A stretch of 64,000 nt of DNA, from assembly GCF_014305155.1 (NCBI RefSeq), contig NZ_JACRUK010000009.1, positions 36,422 through 100,421 of the forward strand, given 5' to 3'. The stretch is from Flavobacterium muglaense. Lineage in GTDB: Bacteria > Bacteroidota > Bacteroidia > Flavobacteriales > Flavobacteriaceae. Made by a program: the position numbers and the translations under genes. The notes beneath the pieces are model-generated. The model ran no database searches and was not told the origin of the DNA. It saw nothing but the letters and a program-made list of their open reading frames with translations. Below are positions 17,804 to 26,526 of the stretch, one piece after another; positions within the stretch are counted from its first letter, which is position 1; every line of letters starts with the position of its first letter.

Positions 17804-17964
17804 GTACGGACAAGTCGCGACTTGCCCCCCCAACCCTACGATAAAAAATCTTATTTCTAATATGGAGCTCGATCATTATAATTTGAAAAATCACATTTTT
17901 TTTCACACAAGTACGGACAAGTCGCGACTTGTCCCTACGTCCTATCATAAAATATCTTATTTTT
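17804..17964. repeat. Two direct copies of a GACAAGTCGCGACTTGTC-centred repeat
   Basis: GTACGGACAAGTCGCGACTT occurs at 17804 and at 17911, each followed by CCCTACG or similar and by ATAAAAxATCTTATTT. The core is a palindrome around TCGCGA; the first copy has one arm altered (TTGCC for TTGTC). The second copy ends inside the metG promoter. Confidence 0.75.
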
Positions 17965-17965
17965 G
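17958..17965 (+). promoter_or_regulatory. -7 box of metG
   Basis: TATTTTTG fits TAnnTTTG and lies 20 bp before the metG ATG, at the edge of the repeat. No good -33 TTG is seen at the expected distance. Confidence 0.5.
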
Positions 17966-17984
17966 CACCCAATAAAATTGAATC

Positions 17985-20069
17985 ATGATACAGAATCCAA
18001 AAAGATATACGATTACTGCGGCATTGCCTTATACAAACGGACCCATTCACATTGGCCATTTAGCGGGTGTTTACGTGCCATCCGATATTTATTCTCGTTA
18101 CTTGAGATTGCAAGGTAGAGACGTTTTGTTTGTTTGCGGAAGCGACGAGCACGGTGTGGCTATTTCGATGAAAGCCAAGAAAGAAGGAATTAGTCCGCAA
18201 GAGGTAATTGATAAATACGATGGTATTATTCGCAAATCATTTATTGATTTTGGAATCTCATTTGATAATTACTCGAGAACTTCGGCTAAAATTCATCATG
18301 ATACGGCTCAAGATTTTTTTAAAAAATTGTACGATAATGGTGATTTTATAGAACAAGTAACGGAACAATTGTATGACGCAAAGGCAGATCAGTTTTTGGC
18401 AGACCGTTTTGTAACAGGAACTTGCCCTAAATGTGGCAACGAAGAAGCGTATGGTGATCAATGTGAGAAATGTGGATCTACTTTGAATGCGACAGATTTA
18501 ATAAACCCAAAATCGACTATAACTGGTGAAACTCCAATTATGAAATCAACGAAACACTGGTTTTTACCTTTGGATCGTTATGAAGATTTCTTGAAAGAAT
18601 GGATCTTAGTTGGACATAAAAATGACTGGAAACCTAATGTTTACGGACAAGTAAAATCGTGGATTGATGGCGGATTAGAACCTCGTGCGGTTACGCGTGA
18701 CTTGGATTGGGGAATTGATGTTCCTGTGACTGGTGCCGAAGGAAAAAAACTATATGTTTGGTTTGACGCTCCTATTGGATACATCTCAGCTACTAAGGAA
18801 TGGGCTTTACGCGAAGGAAAAGAATGGGAACCGTACTGGAAAGATCAAGATACCAAGCTAGTTCACTTTATTGGCAAGGACAATATTGTTTTTCACTGTG
18901 TAATTTTCCCGGCGATGTTGAAAGCCGAAGGAAGTTACATTTTGCCAGACAACGTGCCTGCAAATGAGTTCTTAAACTTAGAAGGAAATAAATTATCGAC
19001 TTCTAAAAACTGGGCGGTTTGGCTGCACGAATATTTGGAAGAATTTCCAGGACAGCAGGATGTATTGCGCTATGCATTGACCTCAAACGCACCCGAAACA
19101 AAAGACAACGACTTTACTTGGAAAGATTTTCAAGCTAGAAATAACAATGAATTAGTAGCTATTTACGGGAATTTCATTAACCGCGTGGTAGTTTTAACTA
19201 ATAAATATTACAACGGGATTGTTCCTGCGCCAAACGAATTATCAGAAGTAGATGAAGCGACTTTAACAGAGTTGAAAGCATATCCAGCTGTAATTTCGAG
19301 TTCTGTGGAGCGTTACCGTTTTAGAGAAGCGTTAGGAGAATTGATGAACGTAGCGCGTTTAGGAAATAAATATTTAGCCGATGAAGAGCCTTGGAAAGTG
19401 ATCAAAGACAATCCAGAGCGTGTACAAACACAAATGTATGTAGCTTTGCAAATTGCGGCCGCGTTGAGTGCACTTTGCGAACCTTTCTTACCTTTTACAG
19501 CAACTAAATTATCGAGAATATTAAAAATCGAAAGTCCGTTGAACTGGAACAGCATTTCAGAAACTTCAGATTTATTGGTTGCGGGTCACCAAATAGGAGA
19601 AGCTGAACTATTGTTTGCAAAAATAGAAGACGAAGAAATTCAGAAACAAATTGACAAATTGGAAGCAACTAAAACGGCTAATATCGCCGAAAACAAAAAA
19701 GCTGAACCGCAAAAAGAAGCGATTCAATTTGATGACTTTGCCAAAATGGATTTGCGAGTTGGAACCATTATCGAGGCCGAAAAAATGTCTAAAGCAAATA
19801 AATTACTAGTGCTAAAAGTAGACACTGGTATTGATGTTCGTACGATAGTTTCGGGAATTGCTGAGAGCTTTAAACCGGAAGACATCATAGGAAAGCGAGT
19901 AACTGTATTAGTAAACCTAGCGCCTAGAGCACTACGCGGTGTAGAAAGTCAGGGAATGATCTTGATGTTTACAAATGCCGAAGGGAAATTAGTTTTTATT
20001 AATCCAGACACTTCGACTTCACTCAGTACAGGTTCTGACGGTGTTGCCAATGGTGAAACGATAAATTAA
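17985..20069 (+). CDS. metG: Methionyl-tRNA synthetase
   Basis: A 694-residue class I synthetase that charges tRNA-Met. The HIGH motif is in PIHIGHLAG (about residue 20), the zinc knuckle in [18 protein letters not shown] (about 145-162), and the KMSKS loop appears as LSTSKNW (about 337). After the anticodon-binding domain comes a charged linker and a C-terminal tRNA-binding domain of the EMAP/Trbp111 type (about 590-690, [12 protein letters not shown]), which also serves for dimerisation. It is monocistronic. Confidence 0.98.
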   Translation: MIQNPKRYTITAALPYTNGPIHIGHLAGVYVPSDIYSRYLRLQGRDVLFVCGSDEHGVAISMKAKKEGISPQEVIDKYDGIIRKSFIDFGISFDNYSRTSAKIHHDTAQDFFKKLYDNGDFIEQVTEQLYDAKADQFLADRFVTGTCPKCGNEEAYGDQCEKCGSTLNATDLINPKSTITGETPIMKSTKHWFLPLDRYEDFLKEWILVGHKNDWKPNVYGQVKSWIDGGLEPRAVTRDLDWGIDVPVTGAEGKKLYVWFDAPIGYISATKEWALREGKEWEPYWKDQDTKLVHFIGKDNIVFHCVIFPAMLKAEGSYILPDNVPANEFLNLEGNKLSTSKNWAVWLHEYLEEFPGQQDVLRYALTSNAPETKDNDFTWKDFQARNNNELVAIYGNFINRVVVLTNKYYNGIVPAPNELSEVDEATLTELKAYPAVISSSVERYRFREALGELMNVARLGNKYLADEEPWKVIKDNPERVQTQMYVALQIAAALSALCEPFLPFTATKLSRILKIESPLNWNSISETSDLLVAGHQIGEAELLFAKIEDEEIQKQIDKLEATKTANIAENKKAEPQKEAIQFDDFAKMDLRVGTIIEAEKMSKANKLLVLKVDTGIDVRTIVSGIAESFKPEDIIGKRVTVLVNLAPRALRGVESQGMILMFTNAEGKLVFINPDTSTSLSTGSDGVANGETIN

Positions 20070-20090
20070 AAAAAAATAAAAATATACCAG

Positions 20091-20144
20091 CACGAATTTC
20101 ACTAATTTGCACTAATTTATTTGTGTAAATTAGTGAAATTCGTG
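20091..20144. repeat. 18-bp perfect inverted repeat downstream of metG
   Basis: CACGAATTTCACTAATTT (20091-20108) is exactly complementary to 20127-20144, with an 18-base loop. It may terminate metG and is of a type that recurs between flavobacterial genes. Confidence 0.75.
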
Positions 20145-20170
20145 TATATAATAGAGAACAGCAAAAAGCA

Positions 20171-21052
20171 ATGACCAATACAAAACCAAGATTAGCACTC
20201 GCTTTCGGGATACTGTGTATTTCGATCTTTCCCATTTTAGTAAAACTGAGACTTACACCGGGATTAATATCCGCGTTTTATAGAATGGCAATCGCTTTCT
20301 CATTGCTGCTACCTTATATGCTTATCACTAAAAAGTTTAAGCTCCCTCAAAAGAAATACATTTTATTAGCCATTATATGTGGGGTATTATTTGCCTCAGA
20401 TGTTGCGGTTTGGAATATTGCCATTCAAGAATCAAGTGCTACGCAAGCATCGTTATTGACTAATTTGTCTCCGTTGTGGGTGGGAGTAATCTCTTATGTG
20501 TTTTTAAAAATTAAACCCGCTACTAATTTTTGGATCGGAACGATCGTTGCTTTACTTGGAATGATCTTATTAGTAGGTTTCGAATTTTTCCTAGAACTCA
20601 ACTTTGACCATGCTTTTATACTAGCCGTCTTATCTGGTCTATTTTACTCGATTTATTTATTGGTCAGTAAAAAAGCATTGACACATATTGATGTACTTTC
20701 GTTTATGATGATTAGTTTACTGGCATCATCAATCTACTTAGCAATAGCTTGTTTACTAATGAATGAACCCTTTTCAGGATTTAGTGATATGGGTTGGTTT
20801 GTATTATTACTTCAAGCAGTAGTTTGCCAATTGATGGCATGGTTATCCATTAGTTATGCTACGCAGCATATGCGCCCTACCAGAGTTTCACTAAGCTTAC
20901 TCGCTCAAGCAGTAATCACCGCACTTCTCGCCTGGGTATTTCTAGATGAAAAAATAACATTCAATATGGTTATAGGTGGAATGATATTATTATTAGGAAT
21001 ACGAATCACTTTTTACACAAAAAACATTATTACCCAAAAACCGACAACATAA
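20171..21052 (+). CDS. EamA/DMT family transporter
   Basis: A 293-residue inner-membrane protein with ten predicted segments arranged as two EamA repeats; the end of each repeat shows the usual pattern (SSATQASLLTNLSPLW and AQAVITALLAWVFLDE). These carriers export or import metabolites such as amino acids or nucleosides; the substrate is not readable. Another member of the family is at 29.9 kb. Confidence 0.88.
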   Translation: MTNTKPRLALAFGILCISIFPILVKLRLTPGLISAFYRMAIAFSLLLPYMLITKKFKLPQKKYILLAIICGVLFASDVAVWNIAIQESSATQASLLTNLSPLWVGVISYVFLKIKPATNFWIGTIVALLGMILLVGFEFFLELNFDHAFILAVLSGLFYSIYLLVSKKALTHIDVLSFMMISLLASSIYLAIACLLMNEPFSGFSDMGWFVLLLQAVVCQLMAWLSISYATQHMRPTRVSLSLLAQAVITALLAWVFLDEKITFNMVIGGMILLLGIRITFYTKNIITQKPTT

Positions 21053-21120
21053 CACCATTATAAAAGAGCCTTTGTTCATCCCTAAAAAACCACAACTGCG
21101 TTTCTTTAAAAACAAAAAAC

Positions 21121-21807
21121 ATGACCGATTTTAAAATAATAGCCTTTGATGCCGACGATACTTTATTTGTCAACGAAACCTATTTTGCGGAAGCAGAAGA
21201 AAAATTCTGTGCGCTAATGAGTGATTATCATTCTAAGCAAAGCATCTCTCAAGAGCTTTTCAAAACGCAAATCAATAACTTACCCACTTATGGCTACGGA
21301 ATAAAAGGCTATATTCTTTCGATGATTGAAGCAGCTATGGTTATTTCAAATAATACCATTCCGGTAGAAGCAATCAGTAAAATAATTCAATTCGGAAAAG
21401 AGTTGGCCGAAAAGCCAATTGAATTACTCGAAGGAGTCGAACAAACACTAGAGGCCTTATATGGTAAATACAAATTAGTTGTTGCAACAAAAGGAGATTT
21501 ACTAGACCAACGTAGAAAGCTACACAAATCGGGTTTAGGAAAGTATTTTCATCACATCGAAGTCATGTCAGACAAGCAAGAAATCGACTATCTTGATTTA
21601 ATCAAACGCTTAGACATCAAACCATCCGAATTCTTCATGATTGGCAATTCCCTTAAGTCGGATGTTTTACCGGTATTAGCGATTGGAGGTCACGCAGTTC
21701 ATATTCCATTTCACACTACTTGGGCGCACGAAAAAATAGATCACAAGGTAGAACACCCTAATTTTAGGTCTCATTTTAAAATATCTGATGTTTTAAACAC
21801 AATTTAG
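21121..21807 (+). CDS. HAD-superfamily hydrolase
   Basis: A 228-residue phosphatase-like protein. The nucleophile motif is FDADDTLF (about residues 8-15), motif II is VVATKGD and the acidic motif III is FFMIGNSLKSDV, where Ser-Asp serves for the usual acidic pair. The helical cap lies between residues 20 and 100. Members are small-molecule phosphatases such as phosphoglycolate or nucleotide phosphatases. The substrate is unknown. It follows the EamA gene by 68 bp on the same strand and may be cotranscribed. Confidence 0.85.
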   Translation: MTDFKIIAFDADDTLFVNETYFAEAEEKFCALMSDYHSKQSISQELFKTQINNLPTYGYGIKGYILSMIEAAMVISNNTIPVEAISKIIQFGKELAEKPIELLEGVEQTLEALYGKYKLVVATKGDLLDQRRKLHKSGLGKYFHHIEVMSDKQEIDYLDLIKRLDIKPSEFFMIGNSLKSDVLPVLAIGGHAVHIPFHTTWAHEKIDHKVEHPNFRSHFKISDVLNTI

Positions 21808-21966
21808 ACAAAAAAAATAATATATTCTTCCAAAAAATTAAATATCAGGGTCAAAAAATTAACACCTAAGCACAAAATTCCTCAAAATATTACCATTAAA
21901 ATTATTGATGTCATAAAAAAAACATTAATTATTAAGAATAAAAATGATTTTTCACCTAATTGACCG

Positions 21967-22003
21967 TTTGAAATTTCTTATTAAACATTATATCGTATTT
22001 TTG
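21967..22003 (+). promoter_or_regulatory. Promoter of the OmpA-like gene
   Basis: TTTG at 21967-21970 and TATTTTTG at 21996-22003 fit the Bacteroidota -33/-7 elements, with a spacing slightly over the usual range. The ATG is 25 bp after the -7 box. The rest of the 220-bp gap is AT-rich with nothing else recognised. Confidence 0.55.
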
Positions 22004-22027
22004 CGTAGAATTTAAATAAAAAATAAA

Positions 22028-23281
22028 ATGAAAAAATTAATACTTAGTTTTGTTTTTGCATCTGCAATTACAACAATGAGTGCTCAAACAGAGAATGCAC
22101 CGAGCGTAAAAAATGATTATAACAAATGGTCTGTTGAATTAGCAGGTGGTTTGAATAAAACACAACGTCCAATGACTGCTGGTTACGCTACAGCTACACC
22201 AAGTCCTTTTGTTGCTGACCTAGGAGTAAGATACATGTTCAACAATAAGTTTGGGGTAAAAGCTGACTTTGGTTACAACAGTTTTACTGAAAAAAGCGGA
22301 AGCGCTCCATTTGATACAAGATACTACAGAGTAGATTTACAAGGAGTTGCAAACTTAGGAAGAATCATGAACTTTGAATCTTTCACAAACACTATTGGTT
22401 TATTAGGACACGCTGGTTTTGGATTAGCTCAATTAGAGGATCAAAACTCTGCTGCTAAAGACAAAATTGGTAACTTCATGGCTGGTATTACTGGTCAAAT
22501 CAAATTAACAAACAGAATTGCTTTAACAGGTGATTTCACAACTATCCTTAACGCATCTCAAAACATGAGTTTTGATGCTGCAAGCGCTGCAGGTGGAAGA
22601 GGTTTCTCTGGAATCCTTTTTAACGGAACTGTAGGTGTAACTGTTTACTTAGGTAAAAACGAAAAACATGCTGACTGGGTTTCTGATGGAAATCGTTTAG
22701 ACGGTATCGAATCTAGAGTAGCTGCAATTGAAACTAAAATGGTTGATACTGACAATGACGGTGTTGCTGATTATTTAGATCAAGAGCCTAACTCTGCTGC
22801 AAATGCTTTGGTTAACACTAAAGGTAAATCAGTTGACGCTAACAATAATAATGTTCCTGATGATGTTGAAAGCTATATCGTTAAAAACTACGGTAACCCA
22901 GCTGACAAATCTCCTGTATTAGGAAACAACGAATTAATCACAGGTTTAATTAACGGTGGTTACATCGCTACTTACTTTGATTTCAACAAATCTACTCCAA
23001 CTGAAGTTTCAGCTGAAGGAATTGATTTCATCTTAACTTACTTAAGAAAAAACCCATCTGCTTCAATTGACATTACTGGTCATGCTGACGAAATTGGTGG
23101 TACATCATTCAACAACGCATTATCTAACAAAAGAGCTAACACTGTAAAAGACGTATTAGTTAAAGCTAACATCGCTGCTTCAAGATTGAACGTGATCGCT
23201 GCTGGTGAAGATAACTCAGTTGATGTAAACTCAGAATCTGCTAGAAGATTAGTTAGAAAAGTTACTTACACAGTAAAATAA
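22028..23281 (+). CDS. OmpA-family outer-membrane protein
   Basis: A 417-residue porin-like protein with signal peptide (LILSFVFASAITTMSAQ), an N-terminal eight-stranded beta-barrel (about residues 30-215), a calcium-binding thrombospondin type 3 linker (DTDNDGVADYLDQEP, about 240-255) and a C-terminal OmpA peptidoglycan-binding domain (about 310-415; DITGHADEIG, then NNALSNKRANTV). It anchors the outer membrane to the wall and is expected to be abundant, in line with the strong terminator and codon use rich in GCT and GGT. Confidence 0.95.
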   Translation: MKKLILSFVFASAITTMSAQTENAPSVKNDYNKWSVELAGGLNKTQRPMTAGYATATPSPFVADLGVRYMFNNKFGVKADFGYNSFTEKSGSAPFDTRYYRVDLQGVANLGRIMNFESFTNTIGLLGHAGFGLAQLEDQNSAAKDKIGNFMAGITGQIKLTNRIALTGDFTTILNASQNMSFDAASAAGGRGFSGILFNGTVGVTVYLGKNEKHADWVSDGNRLDGIESRVAAIETKMVDTDNDGVADYLDQEPNSAANALVNTKGKSVDANNNNVPDDVESYIVKNYGNPADKSPVLGNNELITGLINGGYIATYFDFNKSTPTEVSAEGIDFILTYLRKNPSASIDITGHADEIGGTSFNNALSNKRANTVKDVLVKANIAASRLNVIAAGEDNSVDVNSESARRLVRKVTYTVK

Positions 23282-23299
23282 TTTCTACTACATAATTCA

Positions 23300-23338
23300 A
23301 AAAGCCCTAAAAGGAAATCCTTTTAGGGCTTTTTTTTG
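23300..23338 (+). terminator. Terminator of the OmpA-like gene
   Basis: AAAAGCCCTAAAAGGA and TCCTTTTAGGGCTTTT form a stem followed by a T run. Confidence 0.92.
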
Positions 23339-23371
23339 TTCCAATATTTCTGCCGTCCGATTAATAAAATG

Positions 23372-23379
23372 TATTTTTG
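23372..23379 (+). promoter_or_regulatory. -7 box of the acyltransferase gene
   Basis: TATTTTTG lies 20 bp before the TTG start at 23399 and so supports this non-ATG start. Confidence 0.5.
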
Positions 23380-23398
23380 AAAAATAAAAAAGCTTATT

Positions 23399-24028
23399 TT
23401 GAAAACATTTTTAGACATTGAAAATTGGCCTCGAAAAGAACATTTTCATTTTTTTAGAAAATTTGAAGAACCATTCTTTGGCGCAACAGTTGAAATCGAC
23501 TGCGCCAAAGCCTACCAAACAGCTAAGGACTTAGACGCTTCTTTTTTTATCTACTACCTGCATAAAACGGTTGTAGCCATAAACACCATCACCCCATTTA
23601 AATACCGAATTTTAGACGATCAAATACTAATTTACGACCAAATTAACGCATCGGCCACCATTGGTCGCGACGATGATTCTTTTGGCTTTTCACTAATCGA
23701 ATACAGTCCTGACTTTGCTGTTTTCAAAGAAAACGCTTTGACAGAAATAGCAAGGGTTCAACAAACCCCGGGTCTATTTACCCGTTCCTTTGAAACAGAT
23801 GACGTTATTCATTTTTCGGCCATTCCTTGGGTTAACTTCACTTCATTGTCACATGCCCGAAGTTATAGCTTTCCGGATAGTTGCCCGAAAGTTTCTTTTG
23901 GAAAAATGACCACCAACGAAAACGGTAAGAAAACCATGTCGATGTCGGTTCATGTGCATCATGGCTTAATTGACGGCTTGCATTTAGGCCAATTTATCGA
24001 TTGCTTTCAAGACCTTATGAATCAATAA
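23399..24028 (+). CDS. Chloramphenicol acetyltransferase-like acyltransferase
   Basis: A 209-residue protein with the CAT fold. The catalytic HHxxxDG motif is intact as HHGLIDG (about residues 188-194), preceded by MSMSV, and the N-terminal FFRKFEEPFFG matches family members. The only start consistent with the N terminus is TTG, 20 bp after a -7 box. Whether it acetylates chloramphenicol or another small acceptor cannot be told; many chromosomal members have no resistance role. It is monocistronic and converges on ssb. Confidence 0.85.
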   Translation: MKTFLDIENWPRKEHFHFFRKFEEPFFGATVEIDCAKAYQTAKDLDASFFIYYLHKTVVAINTITPFKYRILDDQILIYDQINASATIGRDDDSFGFSLIEYSPDFAVFKENALTEIARVQQTPGLFTRSFETDDVIHFSAIPWVNFTSLSHARSYSFPDSCPKVSFGKMTTNENGKKTMSMSVHVHHGLIDGLHLGQFIDCFQDLMNQ

Positions 24029-24050
24029 AAAGAGTAAAAATGATACCCAC

Positions 24051-24084
24051 AAAAAAACCATTCGCATCAACGAATGGTTTTTTT
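24051..24084. terminator. Bidirectional terminator
   Basis: AAAAAACCATTCG and CGAATGGTTTTTT flank a short loop, between two convergent genes. Confidence 0.9.
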
Positions 24085-24104
24085 CTACTTCATAATGCTA
24101 CGCG

Positions 24105-24437
24105 TTACTTCCCTAGCAACAGCAACTCAGAGGCGACTACTTCGGTAACATAGCGTTTTTCTCCATTCTTGTCATCGTAACTCCTGTGAGTTAATTTTCC
24201 TTCGATAGCAATCTCTTTTCCTTTGGTTACATACTTTTCGATAATTTCAGCAGTCTTTCCCCATGCTTTTACTCGATGCCATTGGGTTTCTTCTACTTTT
24301 TCACCTTTGTCGTTTTTATACGACTCATTAGTCGCTAAGGTAAAAAGAGCTAATTTTTTTCCTCCTTCAAGGTTTTTGATTTCTGGATCGTTTCCTAAAT
24401 GTCCAATCAATTGTACTTTGTTTCTTAATGCATTCAT
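24105..24437 (-). CDS. ssb: Single-stranded DNA-binding protein, short form without the C-terminal tail
   Basis: A 110-residue OB-fold SSB: MNALRNKVQLIGHLGNDPEI, WHRVKAWGKTAE and YVTKGKEIAIEGKL are all typical. It ends right after the OB fold (LLLLGK) and lacks the Gly/Gln linker and acidic DDDIPF-type tip that recruits repair and replication proteins. It is therefore probably an accessory SSB, with the tailed housekeeping SSB elsewhere. Confidence 0.93.
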   Translation of the reverse strand: MNALRNKVQLIGHLGNDPEIKNLEGGKKLALFTLATNESYKNDKGEKVEETQWHRVKAWGKTAEIIEKYVTKGKEIAIEGKLTHRSYDDKNGEKRYVTEVVASELLLLGK

Positions 24438-24577
24438 GGCGTGTAAAATTTAATAGTTATCGTTATGTATAAAGTCTGCGCCGAGCCTTGTTTGATTCGA
24501 CAGTGCAAAGATGAAACAGTACCCCAAACTTATTCGGTTAGTATTCAATTACTTTCGGTTGTAAATATTTGTAAACG

Positions 24578-24609
24578 TTTGTAAACGGATAATATTTTTC
24601 GTATATTTG
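24578..24609 (+). promoter_or_regulatory. Promoter of the GNAT-nitrilase operon
   Basis: TTTG (24578-24581), a 20-bp spacer and TATATTTG (24602-24609) fit the Bacteroidota consensus well. TTTGTAAACG is repeated just upstream, which could mark a regulator site. The ATG follows 17 bp after the box. Confidence 0.65.
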
Positions 24610-24626
24610 TTAAAAATTAAACACAT

Positions 24627-26150
24627 ATGCCAAGCACAATACAGTCTATTGAATTAAGAAATTTAAAAATAGAAGATTACAAAGAATTAAAAAAATCAAT
24701 GATTGAGTCCTATCCAGAAATGGCTGAATCGTTTTGGAAAGAAGAACAATTAGAAGTATTACTAAATAAATTTCCCGCAGGACAATTGGTTATTGTTGTT
24801 GACGGTATTGTGGTTGGCTCGGCTTTATCCATTTTAGTAACCGAAGACTTTGCGTTTAAAACCAAAACATACAAAGAAATAACTGGAAACTTTGAATTCT
24901 CAACACACAATCCAGCCGGAGAAGTAGTGTACGGAATCGATGTTTTTATTAACCCAAAATACCGCGGATTGCGTTTAGGGCGTCGTTTATACGACGTGAG
25001 AAAAGAATTGTGCGAACAATTAAACCTAAAATCAATCATCTTTGCTGGTAGAATACCTAGCTACGGAAAATACAAAGACGAAATCACACCTAAAGTTTAC
25101 ATAGAAAAAGTAAAGAAAAAAGAGATCTACGATCCCGTTTTGTCTTTTCAATTGAGTAACGACTTCCATGAGGTACGTGTGCTTCAAAACTATTTAGTAG
25201 GAGACACAGAGTCTCTTGAATATGCTGTTCTTCTTGAATGGAACAACATTTACTATGATGACAGCCCCAAATTAATAAACACTACCAAAAGCGTGGTTCG
25301 ATTGGGATTAATCCAATGGCAAATGCGCTCACTAGCTAATCTCGAAGCGTTATTTGATCAAGCGGAATTTTTCATTGACACCGTTTCGGGTTACGGAAGT
25401 GATTTTGCATTATTTCCTGAGTTTTTTACCGCTCCGTTGATGGCTGATTACAATCATTTATCAGAAGCAGAAGCGATTCGCGAACTAGCACGACATACCG
25501 AAGCAGTAAAATTGAAATTTCAAGAATTTGCAATTTCGTATAACATCAATATTATTACCGGTAGTATGCCTTTTATCGAAAATGAACATGTTTACAATGT
25601 TGGTTTTTTATGCAAACGTGATGGGACTAATGAAATGTATCGCAAGATCCATATTACTCCTAATGAAGTTTTCCATTGGGGAATTACTGGAGGCGATGTT
25701 ATTCAAACATTTGACACGGATTGTGGAAAAATAGGAATTGTAATTTGTTACGATGTCGAGTTCCCAGAGCTTTCAAGATTAATGGCAGACGAAGGTATGA
25801 ATATTTTATTTGTTCCTTTCCTTACCGATACTCAAAACGGTTACACACGTGTCAAACATTGTGCACAAGCAAGAGCGATTGAAAACGAATGTTATGTAGC
25901 CATTGCAGGCTGTGTAGGGAATCTACCAAAAGTAAACAACATGGACATTCAGTACGCACAGGCAGCTGTATTTACACCCTCAGATTTTGCTTTTCCTAGT
26001 AACGGAATCAAAGCCGAAGCGACACCTAATACAGAGATGACTTTAATAGTTGATGTTGACATTAATCTTTTAAGAGAATTACACGAACACGGAAGCGTGA
26101 AAATCCTCAAAGACAGAAGACACGATCTCTATAGTTTGACAAAAAAATAA
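24627..26150 (+). CDS. GNAT acetyltransferase-carbon-nitrogen hydrolase fusion protein
   Basis: A 507-residue fusion. Residues 1 to about 200 are a GNAT domain with the acetyl-CoA loop in YRGLRLGRRLYD. Residues about 225-505 are a nitrilase-superfamily amidohydrolase with Glu in LFPEFF, Lys in YRKIHITP and Cys in VICYDVEFPE, a complete catalytic triad. This architecture is a recognised family in Bacteroidota; the substrate is unknown, but both activities act on amines or amides. A zinc-ribbon protein gene follows after 3 bp. Confidence 0.92.
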   Translation: MPSTIQSIELRNLKIEDYKELKKSMIESYPEMAESFWKEEQLEVLLNKFPAGQLVIVVDGIVVGSALSILVTEDFAFKTKTYKEITGNFEFSTHNPAGEVVYGIDVFINPKYRGLRLGRRLYDVRKELCEQLNLKSIIFAGRIPSYGKYKDEITPKVYIEKVKKKEIYDPVLSFQLSNDFHEVRVLQNYLVGDTESLEYAVLLEWNNIYYDDSPKLINTTKSVVRLGLIQWQMRSLANLEALFDQAEFFIDTVSGYGSDFALFPEFFTAPLMADYNHLSEAEAIRELARHTEAVKLKFQEFAISYNINIITGSMPFIENEHVYNVGFLCKRDGTNEMYRKIHITPNEVFHWGITGGDVIQTFDTDCGKIGIVICYDVEFPELSRLMADEGMNILFVPFLTDTQNGYTRVKHCAQARAIENECYVAIAGCVGNLPKVNNMDIQYAQAAVFTPSDFAFPSNGIKAEATPNTEMTLIVDVDINLLRELHEHGSVKILKDRRHDLYSLTKK

Positions 26151-26153
26151 ATC

Positions 26154-26501
26154 ATGAAAAACTGTCTAGAATGTAGTGAGAAAATTGTGGGTCGCGAGGA
26201 CAAAAAATTCTGTAGCGATGGTTGTCGTAATGCGTACAACAACAAGATCAACAAAGACAATAATAATTTCATGCGCAACGTTAATAATAAACTGCGTAAA
26301 AATTACCGCATTCTATTAGAACTTAATCCAGATGGAAAATCAAAAACAACCCGAGCTAAGTTACTTAGTAAGGGTTTTGATTTTGATTTCATCACCAATA
26401 TATTGCACACAAAAAGCGGTAACACCTATTACTTTTTGTACGATCAAGGCTATATGCTCTTGGATAATGACTACTACATGTTAGTCAAAAAAGACATTTA
26501 A
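26154..26501 (+). CDS. Small zinc-ribbon protein
   Basis: A 115-residue cytoplasmic protein. The N terminus has paired cysteines, CLECSEKIVGREDKKFCSDG with a further Cys three residues on (about residues 3-24), forming a treble-clef or DUF2116-like zinc ribbon. The C-terminal part (KLLSKGFDFDFITN) looks like a small winged or swapped-hairpin domain. It is translationally close to the GNAT-nitrilase gene. The function is unknown. Confidence 0.75.
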   Translation: MKNCLECSEKIVGREDKKFCSDGCRNAYNNKINKDNNNFMRNVNNKLRKNYRILLELNPDGKSKTTRAKLLSKGFDFDFITNILHTKSGNTYYFLYDQGYMLLDNDYYMLVKKDI

Positions 26502-26526
26502 ATACCACAGCTTACACATTCGAAAT

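Noticed and set aside
17787..18059. Minus-strand gene before metG
   Set aside because: It overlaps the repeat and the metG start, has no recognised domain and is explained as a shadow.
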